NCBI RefSeq assembly: GCF_022627575.1
Contig: NZ_JADEYQ010000002.1
Span: forward strand, 372,001-436,000
Direction: 5' to 3'
Source of the DNA: Sphingobacterium rhinopitheci
Lineage (GTDB): Bacteria; Bacteroidota; Bacteroidia; Sphingobacteriales; Sphingobacteriaceae
DNA length: 64,000 bases
Part shown: positions 56,101 through 63,610 of the stretch, one piece after another
Numbering within the stretch: the first letter of the stretch is position 1
Layout: the number at the start of each line of letters is the position of its first letter
Translations under genes and position numbers: made by a program
The notes under the pieces: generated by a model
The model's input: the letters and a program-made list of their open reading frames with translations, nothing else
Database searches by the model: none
Told to the model about the DNA's origin: nothing

Positions 56101-56982
56101 TTACATTTGTGTTAAGTCTAACTTGATAGGTAAAGTATACGCTACACGTACTGGTCTACCATTCTGAATACCAGGACTCCACTTTTTAGCTTTCTTTAAC
56201 AAAGTAATAGCAGCTTGTCCAGTACCATATGATAAATCACGTAACACTTTAATATCTGTCAAAGAACCGTCTTTCTCTACTACGAAAGAAACTTGAACTG
56301 TTCCTTTAACACCTTGATCGATTGCTCCTTGAGGGTATTGGTAATTATTACCAATCCATGTACGAAACGCACCCATACCACCCGGTGGCTCAGGTTGAAT
56401 CTCTACTGATTCGAAGATTTGATCTGCTGAACCAGTACCACCTTCAACACCTTTAGTACTACCAGTAGCTGAACCCGCAACATCTTTGCTACCCCATTTA
56501 CCTTCTGTAGTTACTGATCCACCCTTCATACCTTTCATAGCTACAGGACCGATAAGTTTTTTCTTATCAGTAGCTTCTTCTACAGTCGCTACTTCTGTTT
56601 CTACAGCTTTTTCTTTAGGTACGGGTTTAATTTCAGGTAAAGCAACAACATCTAATGCTGGCTTTGATTCTGCAATCTTCGGAGCTTCTTCTTGTACAGG
56701 TGGCTTTTCTTCTTCTTCAGGAAGTTGTTCTGCAAGATCTTCTAAAGTCACCTCTTCCGTAAATGCAATCTCCTCTTTCGGAGCTTCATTACCTGAAAAC
56801 AACTTTAGGTTGAATACTTGAGGAATACTAAAAGCCGCAACTACTGCTGTTACAATTAGTACTGCAGTATTTGTTGCTTTCGGACCTAACTTACGAAGCT
56901 GATAAGCTCCATAAGCTTTGTTCCTGTTTTCGAAGACAACATCAAGCCACTCTTTTTTAAATATATTTAATTTTCCAAACAT
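56101..56982 (-). CDS. tonB: Energy transducer TonB
   Basis: 293 residues. An N-terminal cytoplasmic stretch with the Bacteroidota motif VFENRNKAYGAYQLRKL precedes one membrane helix (about 35-56, NTAVLIVTAVVAAFSIPQVF). A long Glu/Pro/Lys-rich periplasmic span follows (EEEEKPPVQEEAPKIAESKP in part). The TonB C-terminal domain (about 205-293) has GAFRTWIGNNYQYPQGAIDQG and VAYTLPIKLDL. It carries energy from ExbBD to SusC-type receptors. It lies 48 bases after the second exbD. Confidence 0.94.
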   Translation of the reverse strand: MFGKLNIFKKEWLDVVFENRNKAYGAYQLRKLGPKATNTAVLIVTAVVAAFSIPQVFNLKLFSGNEAPKEEIAFTEEVTLEDLAEQLPEEEEKPPVQEEAPKIAESKPALDVVALPEIKPVPKEKAVETEVATVEEATDKKKLIGPVAMKGMKGGSVTTEGKWGSKDVAGSATGSTKGVEGGTGSADQIFESVEIQPEPPGGMGAFRTWIGNNYQYPQGAIDQGVKGTVQVSFVVEKDGSLTDIKVLRDLSYGTGQAAITLLKKAKKWSPGIQNGRPVRVAYTLPIKLDLTQM

Positions 56983-57030
56983 ATTATTTTGTTTTTAATG
57001 ATTATCCTTACTTTAAGATACTAAAGAAGA

Positions 57031-57588
57031 TTAGTCGTTGTAAAGATTCTCTTTTTTCAATAGCTCAATTTCTTCGTTCATGATACGATTAGATATCATA
57101 TAACGCTTAATGTCTGCGATTTTCATTTCGTCTAATGCGTCAATAATATTTCTAGTTACTGACATTTCACTTGGACGAATAACTACGATCATGTCCTTAC
57201 CTCCAGTTTGCTGTGGAACTACCTGTTTCATTTTTAATAAAACAGAACGTATCCCTTCAGTACTGTAGTCGATAACTGTAGGTCCTTGCAAAGGTTTGTT
57301 AACATCCCCTTGATACCATACTAATTTATCATCTGATCCTAATACTAATGTAATACTACGATGCTCATCAACGTCTACGTCAGTTGGTTTGTCTGTCTCC
57401 ACGTTTTTATCAGGCATCGCTACATCCATAGCTTGAGGTTTGTTCAAAGACGTAGTCAACATGAAGAACGTAATCAGTAAGAATGCCAAATCAACCATGG
57501 CTGTAAGATCTACCTTACCACCACTTTTTTTGGACCTTACTTTTCCGCCTTTACTCTTTTTACCGGAGTCTTGATTTAATTCTGCCAT
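57031..57588 (-). CDS. exbD: ExbD/TolR-family protein, second copy
   Basis: 185 residues. One membrane helix near the N-terminus (VDLTAMVDLAFLLITFFMLTTSL in parts) carries the proton-path Asp of MVDLAFLL. A periplasmic domain follows with DMIVVIRPSEMSVTRNIIDALDEMKIADIKR (parts). It lies 15 bases after the first exbD. The two copies differ strongly in the periplasmic part, so they are likely distinct partners in one complex. The N-terminus is rich in Lys, Gly and Ser. Confidence 0.92.
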   Translation of the reverse strand: MAELNQDSGKKSKGGKVRSKKSGGKVDLTAMVDLAFLLITFFMLTTSLNKPQAMDVAMPDKNVETDKPTDVDVDEHRSITLVLGSDDKLVWYQGDVNKPLQGPTVIDYSTEGIRSVLLKMKQVVPQQTGGKDMIVVIRPSEMSVTRNIIDALDEMKIADIKRYMISNRIMNEEIELLKKENLYND

Positions 57589-57603
57589 TTGTTTCTTATA
57601 TTA

Positions 57604-58263
57604 TTACTCCCCAGCTTTAAGGCCTGTAACAAAACTAAATTTATTTTGTTTTTGGTTACGTAATGTTTCAATAATCAAATTCAAACTAGGAAACTTTTCA
57701 TCTGCATCCGCTTTAATTGCTATTGTTAATAACTCGATATCGTCCGGATTTTTATTATCCGCTAACGCTTTATCTTTCAATATTTTTGCTGAAGCTATAC
57801 GAGCTTGTTTTACCCATGAAAACAACTCGTTAGACACATTCATAGTAGAATCCACTGGAATACCTTTTTGCTTCTCTGCTGTTCTATCCGAAGCGTCTGC
57901 TGCTAACAATGCTTTCATTGTTTTAATTGAGACACCAAAATCATCAAGACTTTTGAATTTAGCATATTCTTCAGGCGTGAAATCAACACCGTATAAAGCA
58001 CTCATCTGTTGTAAGGTCTGTACACGTACATTTGGATCACTCATTTGAAAGAATACTTTACCTTCATCTCCTACTGTAATAATAGCTGTATTACCATCCG
58101 GTAATTTTGCTTGTGAGTAAGAAGGTGCCGTATCAACGGTCAATGTCTCTGGTTGTCTAGCAGTAGCTGTAAGAACGAAGAACGTAAGTAGCAGGAAAGA
58201 TACGTCACACATCGCCGTCATGTCGATGGATGTACTGGCTCTTTTTACTTTTGCTTTACCCAT
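57604..58263 (-). CDS. exbD: ExbD/TolR-family protein, first copy
   Basis: 219 residues, longer than the usual 140-200. The N-terminal membrane helix has SIDMTAMCDVSFLLLTFFVLTATAR in parts, with the proton-path Asp in CDVSFLL. The periplasmic part includes a central insertion (VRVQTLQQMSALYGVDFTPEEYAKF) and the conserved KADADEKFPSLNLIIETLRNQ. It forms the proton channel with ExbB. A 100-base gap separates it from exbB upstream. Confidence 0.92.
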   Translation of the reverse strand: MGKAKVKRASTSIDMTAMCDVSFLLLTFFVLTATARQPETLTVDTAPSYSQAKLPDGNTAIITVGDEGKVFFQMSDPNVRVQTLQQMSALYGVDFTPEEYAKFKSLDDFGVSIKTMKALLAADASDRTAEKQKGIPVDSTMNVSNELFSWVKQARIASAKILKDKALADNKNPDDIELLTIAIKADADEKFPSLNLIIETLRNQKQNKFSFVTGLKAGE

Positions 58264-58363
58264 TTCTTTAATCTTTTAAATTAACAACTCTAATCTTCTT
58301 TGCTATATGATGCTTAAGTATTTCACTTTCCATAAAAAAAGTTAAAATACTTTCAAAAACATC

Positions 58364-59194
58364 TTACTTGTGGTTCGCAGCGTAAGTTTGTACGATTGAG
58401 AAACCAGCTTCGTCGATTGAGTACGTCAATTTATCGATTTTTGCAGTTAAGATATTATAGAAAATAATTGCAAAAGTAGAACATGCGATACCTGTAGCTG
58501 TATTGATTAGGGCCTCAGAGATACCATTTGCTAATTTAGCTGAATCTGGAGCACCACCTGTTGCTAATGCAGAGAAGGCCTTGATCATACCTGTTACAGT
58601 ACCTAATAAACCAGATAAAGTACCGATAGAAACTAACGTAGCTAATACGTTTAAGTTTTTCTCTAACATAGGCATTTCTAATGCTGTAGTTTCTTCGATT
58701 TCTTTTTGAATTGCTAAAGCTGATTTTTCTGAATCTAAACCTGGGTTAGCTTCAACATCTTTATATTTTAATAAACCTGCTTTGATTACATTTGCAACAG
58801 AACCTTGTTGTTTGTCACACTCTGCGATAGCAGAATCAATGTTACCTGTTCTTAATAATGATTGTACTTTTCTAACGAAGATACCTACGTTTCCAGTTCC
58901 AGAAGCTTTACCAATAACAATGAAACGCTCAATAGAGAAAACGAATACCATTAAAAATAATCCTAAAAGGACCGGTACGATAACACCAGCGTGATAAACC
59001 ATACCTCCATAATTACCTGGTAAAGGTTGATTCGCTGGATCTCCATCTACGAAGTTAGAAGGGTTACCCATTACAAATTTCCAAACAATATATCCGACCA
59101 CGAAGCAAATTACGATTGCTAAGCTCGCAAATAAATTACTTGAATTGCCACTTTCTTGTTTAGCTGGGCTAGTAGTTTTTGGTGCGTTTGCCAT
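58364..59194 (-). CDS. exbB: MotA/TolQ/ExbB proton-channel protein
   Basis: 276 residues. Helices occur at about 24-44 (FASLAIVICFVVGYIVWKF), 70-90 (AGVIVPVLLGLFLMVFVFSIE), 191-211 and 230-250. The family core is MLEKNLNVLATLVSIGTLSGLLGTVTGMIKAFSAL and ALINTATGIACSTFAIIFYNIL (in parts). It is the first gene of the cluster. The extra N-terminal helix before the usual first helix is common in Bacteroidota ExbB. A TATATTTG-like box lies about 100 bases upstream on the minus strand, without a clear TTG. Confidence 0.94.
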   Translation of the reverse strand: MANAPKTTSPAKQESGNSSNLFASLAIVICFVVGYIVWKFVMGNPSNFVDGDPANQPLPGNYGGMVYHAGVIVPVLLGLFLMVFVFSIERFIVIGKASGTGNVGIFVRKVQSLLRTGNIDSAIAECDKQQGSVANVIKAGLLKYKDVEANPGLDSEKSALAIQKEIEETTALEMPMLEKNLNVLATLVSIGTLSGLLGTVTGMIKAFSALATGGAPDSAKLANGISEALINTATGIACSTFAIIFYNILTAKIDKLTYSIDEAGFSIVQTYAANHK

Positions 59195-59588
59195 TTTTTT
59201 ACTAAATTTTAGATTTTTACTGTTGTTTAATTATTATATTTTATTCAATTTTTGAGCAATAACATTAGTAATATTTACACTATTACCAAAACAAATATAG
59301 CATTTTGAAACAAAACTTATATTTTTTTGCATTATTTTTATTCTAATCCACTAAAATACCGTGAATTAGAATAAGCAGTCCTCCTATTCTAATTTATTTA
59401 CTAAAGAGTCACAGACTCAATAGGAGAATAATTATACAATGAAAACTAATTTTTCTTTGATATGCAAATTAATAAACCGTTAAGTCTCGAAAATAAGTAA
59501 GTAAACACTTACAATGTTCAGTTCTTCATTTTGTTGACTCGTGATTTGACAGTGTTAAACTACTTATAATTATACATTTACAAAACCA
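59195..59588. other. Non-coding gap with short inverted repeats
   Basis: No gene is seen. TTATTCTAAT at 59338-59347 pairs perfectly with ATTAGAATAA at 59365-59374, and CTATTCTAAT at 59384-59393 repeats the left arm. GAGTC-ACA-GACTC lies at 59406-59418. They could be regulator-binding palindromes for exbB, or chance in AT-rich DNA. Confidence 0.4.
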
Positions 59589-59933
59589 CTAACCTATTTG
59601 TTTTACTTTATACCCTAAAGCAAATAAAATATCGAAGATTTTTTGTTTAAAATCACCTTGTATCAAAATTTCACCATCTTTGGCACTTCCTCCGACGCCA
59701 CATTTCTGCTTCAGTAGCTTAGCTAAAGCTTGCAAATCGTCATCTTGACCAACAAATCCTTCAATGATAGTCACGATTTTTCCTTTGCGGGCTTTGCGAT
59801 CTAATAGCACCTTCAGCTGTTGCTTATTAATAGGTAACGTTTCAATTTCTTCTTTCGTATCACCGGAATAAGAAAAATCTGAATCCGTTGAATAGACGAC
59901 ACCTTCGAATCGTTGTAACTTTTGCTTTGCCAT
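59589..59933 (-). CDS. SUI1/eIF1-family translation factor (YciH-like)
   Basis: 114 residues, single SUI1 domain: VLLDRKARKGKIVTIIEGFVG, then LAKLLKQKCGVGGSAKDGEILIQGDFKQKI and FDILFALGYKVKQIG, in parts. The basic KARKGK and GVGGSAKDG segments are the conserved surface. Bacterial members (YciH) influence start-codon selection; their role is limited. It ends the pair with the lipid-kinase gene, eight bases apart, and the two are probably co-transcribed. Confidence 0.9.
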   Translation of the reverse strand: MAKQKLQRFEGVVYSTDSDFSYSGDTKEEIETLPINKQQLKVLLDRKARKGKIVTIIEGFVGQDDDLQALAKLLKQKCGVGGSAKDGEILIQGDFKQKIFDILFALGYKVKQIG

Positions 59934-59941
59934 ACCCTAAA

Positions 59942-60820
59942 TTAACAAATTATTTTTAATGAATTTGGTTTAACTAATATCTCCAATTCCCCATCCATAT
60001 TTATTGGTTCACCATCCACATGAACCGGACCATTCACGTCACGATCTATACTTATTTTTTTGCCCCGTATTATTTCCACATAATCAGAATGATGTGCCGA
60101 ACGATTAAAAAGATGAAACACCATCATTGGAAGAATATAAAGTGGAAATTTGTGCACTATACATACATCTAACCAACCATCATTGACAGAAGCATTAGGC
60201 GCTATATAAGCATTATTACCATATTGTGGTGAATTAGCGACAGAAATCATAAATGCTTCCCTGACATAATGTACCCCATCAATATTCAATTTATATCGAC
60301 CTGGTTTATAATTGCTAAACACATTGATAATAGACCTTAGATAACCAATAGGACCACGCATAGAATCATTAGCAAACCGGTCGCTAACAGTTGCATCAAA
60401 TCCTAACCCCGCAATATTAAAAAAAGAACGGTTATTGATCGTTCCAGAATCTACTTCAAAGGTTTCAAAGCGATTAAGCCTTCTAATTGCAGCAGCCTCA
60501 TTCATTGGAATTCCTAAATATAAGGCTAAACCATTGCCAGATCCTTCTGGAATAATACCCAAAGGGATTCCCGAATTAACGAGAGCTGATCCAAGTTCAT
60601 TAATCGTACCATCGCCTCCCACAGCTACTACTGCGTCGTACCCTTCTTTTATTGCTTCCAATCCCAATTCATAAGCATGATTAGGACCTGTAGTCTGTTT
60701 AAAAGTAGGATTAAACAACTGAAGGTCTAATGTTTCAAGGACTTTCTTATTGAATGCAGTCTTCTTCTTGCCACCAGAAATCGGATTAATTACAAAAAGT
60801 ATTTTTTTCTGCTCTTGCAT
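59942..60820 (-). CDS. Diacylglycerol/lipid kinase family protein (YegS/DgkB-like)
   Basis: 292 residues. The catalytic domain has FVINPISGGKKKTAFNKK, VVAVGGDGTINELGSALV and LGIIPEGSGNGLALYLGIP, the hallmark DAGK_cat motifs including GGDGT. The C-terminal domain has SVANSPQYGNNAYIAPNA and VNDGWLDVCIVHKF. It phosphorylates a membrane lipid, with the exact substrate unknown, at the inner-membrane face. It is divergent from metK; the 264-base gap holds the metK promoter and riboswitch. Confidence 0.92.
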   Translation of the reverse strand: MQEQKKILFVINPISGGKKKTAFNKKVLETLDLQLFNPTFKQTTGPNHAYELGLEAIKEGYDAVVAVGGDGTINELGSALVNSGIPLGIIPEGSGNGLALYLGIPMNEAAAIRRLNRFETFEVDSGTINNRSFFNIAGLGFDATVSDRFANDSMRGPIGYLRSIINVFSNYKPGRYKLNIDGVHYVREAFMISVANSPQYGNNAYIAPNASVNDGWLDVCIVHKFPLYILPMMVFHLFNRSAHHSDYVEIIRGKKISIDRDVNGPVHVDGEPINMDGELEILVKPNSLKIIC

Positions 60821-60898
60821 AAATACATTTACTATAGGTGTAAAGATAAGAATTGATAACTACTATCAATCTAATATTTAATAAATACCATTTTCTCA

Positions 60899-60929
60899 TT
60901 GTAATAATTATAAAAGAGTTGTAATTTTG
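60899..60929 (+). promoter_or_regulatory. Promoter of metK
   Basis: TTG at 60899-60901, a 20-base spacer and TAATTTTG at 60922-60929 match the Bacteroidota consensus. The expected start of transcription near 60935 lies about eight bases before the aptamer. Confidence 0.75.
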
Positions 60930-60942
60930 CGGCAACAAAAAT

Positions 60943-61014
60943 GTGGATTGATTTACATTTTACAGCTAGCAGTGTAAAAGGAGATTGCAACCACGGAAAA
61001 AAAGTGCTAAAACC
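60943..61014 (+). promoter_or_regulatory. SAM-II-like riboswitch upstream of metK
   Basis: All short conserved blocks of the SAM-II (metA) aptamer occur in order: GATTT (60950-60954), TTGCA (60985-60989) directly abutting the P1 3' strand, and GCTAAAA (61006-61012) exactly 11 bases after P1. P1 is GTGG (60943-60946) with CCAC (60991-60994). The pseudoknot P2 fits GCA (60987-60989) with TGC (61005-61007) and GG (60980-60981) with CC (61013-61014). An insertion hairpin, TTTTACA/TGTAAAA at 60958-60979, extends the first loop. MetK makes SAM, so feedback control by SAM is the natural reading. How it controls expression is not clear. Confidence 0.8.
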
Positions 61015-61084
61015 GTTTTCTTTTCAGTTTTTCGCTTCTATCTAACGATAGCATCTCCATATTTTTAAAACTAAAATAATTAAC

Positions 61085-62338
61085 ATGGCATATTTATTTA
61101 CTTCTGAGTCTGTTTCAGAAGGCCATCCAGACAAAATAGCAGATCAGATTTCAGATGCTTTAATCGATAATTTTCTTGCTTGGGATGAAGACTCACGTGT
61201 AGCGATTGAAACATTAGTAACTACTGGCCAAGTAATTTTAGCTGGAGAGGTAAAGTCAAAAATTTATCTTGATGTTCAAAAGATCACCCGTTCGGTAATT
61301 GAAAAAATAGGATATACAAAATCCGAGTATATGTTTGAGGCGAATTCATGTGGTGTATTATCTGCTATACATGAGCAATCAGCAGATATAAACCAAGGAG
61401 TTGACAGAACGACAAAGCAAGAACAAGGTGCTGGTGATCAAGGAATCATGTTTGGCTATGCTAATAATGAGACGGAGAACTATATGCCATTAGCATTGGA
61501 TCTATCGCATCGTTTGCTATACGAACTAGCAGAATTGCGTCGTGAGGATAAAGATATCACGTACTTGCGTCCAGATGCTAAATCCCAAGTAACATTGGAA
61601 TATAGTGATGATCATAAACCACAACGCATAGATACGATCGTTATATCTACACAACACGATGATTTTGATGAAGAGCCGGTTATGCTAGCGAAGATCAAAG
61701 AAGACATCAAAAATATACTAATCCCACGTGTCAAAGCACAACTGAAGCCAGAGTTACAGGCATTATTCAATGAAGACATCAAATACCATATCAACCCTAC
61801 CGGTAAATTTGTGATCGGAGGTCCTCATGGAGATACAGGCTTGACAGGACGTAAGATTATTGTAGATACATACGGTGGTAAAGGTGCACATGGTGGTGGT
61901 GCATTCTCAGGAAAAGACCCTTCCAAAGTAGACCGTTCGGCAGCTTATGCTACACGACATATCGCTAAGAACTTGGTAGCTGCAGGCGTTGCAGACGAGA
62001 TATTAGTACAGATATCTTATGCAATAGGCGTTAAAGATCCGATGGGCATCTATGTAAACACATACGGCACAAGTAAAGTCGATTATTCGGATGGTGAAAT
62101 TGCCAATAAGATTACGGAATTATTTGACATGACACCTTATGGTATCGAAAGTAGATTAGGTTTACGCAAGCCAATCTATGCGGAGACGGCAGCTTATGGT
62201 CATATGGGTAGAACACCAAAAACAATTACAAAGACATTTGAAAATACAATGGGAGAAAGTATCTCTATGGATGTTGATTTATTTACGTGGGAAAAACTAG
62301 ACTACGTAGACCAAATAAAAACAGCCTTTCAATTATAA
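61085..62338 (+). CDS. metK: S-adenosylmethionine synthetase
   Basis: It makes SAM from methionine and ATP. 417 residues. N-terminal [24 protein letters not shown] holds the ATP-binding His and metal-binding Asp; [13 protein letters not shown] is the hexapeptide region; [29 protein letters not shown] and [23 protein letters not shown] follow (all quoted in parts). Length is normal for Bacteroidota MetK. ATG start at 61085. The leader of about 150 bases carries a SAM-II-like aptamer, so expression is probably repressed by its own product. A strong terminator follows. Confidence 0.98.
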   Translation: MAYLFTSESVSEGHPDKIADQISDALIDNFLAWDEDSRVAIETLVTTGQVILAGEVKSKIYLDVQKITRSVIEKIGYTKSEYMFEANSCGVLSAIHEQSADINQGVDRTTKQEQGAGDQGIMFGYANNETENYMPLALDLSHRLLYELAELRREDKDITYLRPDAKSQVTLEYSDDHKPQRIDTIVISTQHDDFDEEPVMLAKIKEDIKNILIPRVKAQLKPELQALFNEDIKYHINPTGKFVIGGPHGDTGLTGRKIIVDTYGGKGAHGGGAFSGKDPSKVDRSAAYATRHIAKNLVAAGVADEILVQISYAIGVKDPMGIYVNTYGTSKVDYSDGEIANKITELFDMTPYGIESRLGLRKPIYAETAAYGHMGRTPKTITKTFENTMGESISMDVDLFTWEKLDYVDQIKTAFQL

Positions 62339-62341
62339 TAC

Positions 62342-62373
62342 AAAAAGGAGCTTCTACAAAAAGCTCCTTTTTT
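62342..62373. terminator. Intrinsic terminator after metK
   Basis: AAAAAGGAGCTT at 62342-62353 pairs with AAGCTCCTTTTT starting at 62361, followed by further T bases to 62373. It begins four bases after the stop and can also serve the converging DUF2490 gene. Confidence 0.92.
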
Positions 62374-62394
62374 GTTTCTCTTTTATGTGGTTGG

Positions 62395-63066
62395 TTATTT
62401 TATCTTTAGGTTGTGGTGAAAAGATAGTAAAACATTATTTGTGCCCTGCTGCACACCTACATTTTGAAACATATAACCGAGCTGTACACCAAGGTTATCT
62501 CTAAACTTATAGCCGATCCCAGCATATGCCCTATTGCGATCAAAAACAGTGATGTTGGCATCATCAGCGATATTTAAGAACAGCTCATCATATACTGCGA
62601 TATACGCCCCATGCTTAGCAAATCCCTTATCTGTCAAAGGAATATCCGCAAACAAACAATACCTAAAACGTCCTCTAAACTCTTGGTTTTGAATAAACCG
62701 TTCCTCCAAACGTAAACGGTGTCTAAATTTTGCCTTGCCCATGCTATGGTTAAACAAAGCCTCTTGATAGATCCTATGCTCGACAAAAGGATTATTGGGT
62801 TCCCCAAACGATTCGGTGTAAATAAAGCCATAACCTAAAGTTGTTACCAAATAAGGCTTCAATTGATATTGTGCACCTACACGCACAAGCGTTTGATGGT
62901 GGTCACCCACAATTTTATAATCACGAAGTTGAATCTCTTGATGAATACTAAATTTGGATTCTTTAATCTTAGTATTACCAAAATAAATGAGCCATCCTTG
63001 GAGATTCTGTGCAAAGCAAGGTAGAGTTACCGCTATAAATAAAAGGTTCAGTAGTATAATTCGCAT
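62395..63066 (-). CDS. DUF2490 outer-membrane protein
   Basis: About 223 residues from ATG 63066; a longer frame begins with GTG at 63090 and puts eight residues before a clean signal peptide (MRIILLNLLFIAVTLPCFAQ). The mature part is all beta strands: GWLIYFGNTKIKESKFSIHQEIQLRDY (parts), LVTTLGYGFIYTESF and YKFRDNLGVQLGYMFQNVG. DUF2490 proteins are predicted outer-membrane barrels of unknown function. It converges with metK and shares no obvious link. Confidence 0.85.
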   Translation of the reverse strand: MRIILLNLLFIAVTLPCFAQNLQGWLIYFGNTKIKESKFSIHQEIQLRDYKIVGDHHQTLVRVGAQYQLKPYLVTTLGYGFIYTESFGEPNNPFVEHRIYQEALFNHSMGKAKFRHRLRLEERFIQNQEFRGRFRYCLFADIPLTDKGFAKHGAYIAVYDELFLNIADDANITVFDRNRAYAGIGYKFRDNLGVQLGYMFQNVGVQQGTNNVLLSFHHNLKIK

Positions 63067-63126
63067 GTTACGAAAATAATAACCGTGCACTAAAATACTA
63101 CATCCTTAAGGTAAAGATTATATGAC

Positions 63127-63154
63127 AAAAAAAAGGCAACAGTAATGTTGCCTT
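63127..63154 (-). terminator. Intrinsic terminator after ybeY
   Basis: On the minus strand AAGGCAAC pairs with GTTGCCTT around ATTACT (63154-63147 with 63140-63133), followed by a T run (A bases 63127-63132). It lies 18 bases after the ybeY stop. Confidence 0.88.
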
Positions 63155-63172
63155 ATACTAACGATATTTTTA

Positions 63173-63607
63173 TTAAAAGGAACGCTTAGTAAGGTATTCG
63201 TTCTCTTTGGCAGTCATCAATTCTTTATCTTCTTTCTTTTTGTCTAAGAAACCACACAAATGTAATACCCCATGGATAATGACGCGGTGTAACTCATCAC
63301 GCTCGGTAACGCCAAATTTGGCTGCATTCTCTTGAGTACGCTCTACCGAAATAAATATATCACCAGCGATAAGGTCCTCCTCTTCGGAAGAATCAAAAGT
63401 AACAATATCTGTATAGGTATCATGATCAAGATACTGCTTATTGATTTCCAATAAGTAAGCATCAGAGCAAAATACAAAGCTCAATTCGCCAATACGCTTA
63501 AACCCTTCAGCCTTGATGGTATCACCAATCCAACTTCTAACCTTAGCTTTATCTTTCAAAGTGAATGCTATATCTTCACTAAAGAAGGAAATATCTTTCA
63601 ATGCCAT
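63173..63607 (-). CDS. ybeY: Endoribonuclease YbeY
   Basis: A 144-residue metal-dependent rRNA-maturation RNase. The segment HGVLHLCGFLDKKKED holds His112 and His116, but the third position of the usual H-x3-H-x5-H triad is Asp122. The conserved LEINKQYLDHDTYTDIVTFDS and AGDIFISVERTQENA are present in parts. The substitution seems regular in Bacteroidota YbeY, so the enzyme is probably active with a changed metal site. It lies three bases before the ruvX-like gene on the same strand. Confidence 0.95.
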   Translation of the reverse strand: MALKDISFFSEDIAFTLKDKAKVRSWIGDTIKAEGFKRIGELSFVFCSDAYLLEINKQYLDHDTYTDIVTFDSSEEEDLIAGDIFISVERTQENAAKFGVTERDELHRVIIHGVLHLCGFLDKKKEDKELMTAKENEYLTKRSF

Positions 63608-63610
63608 ATT

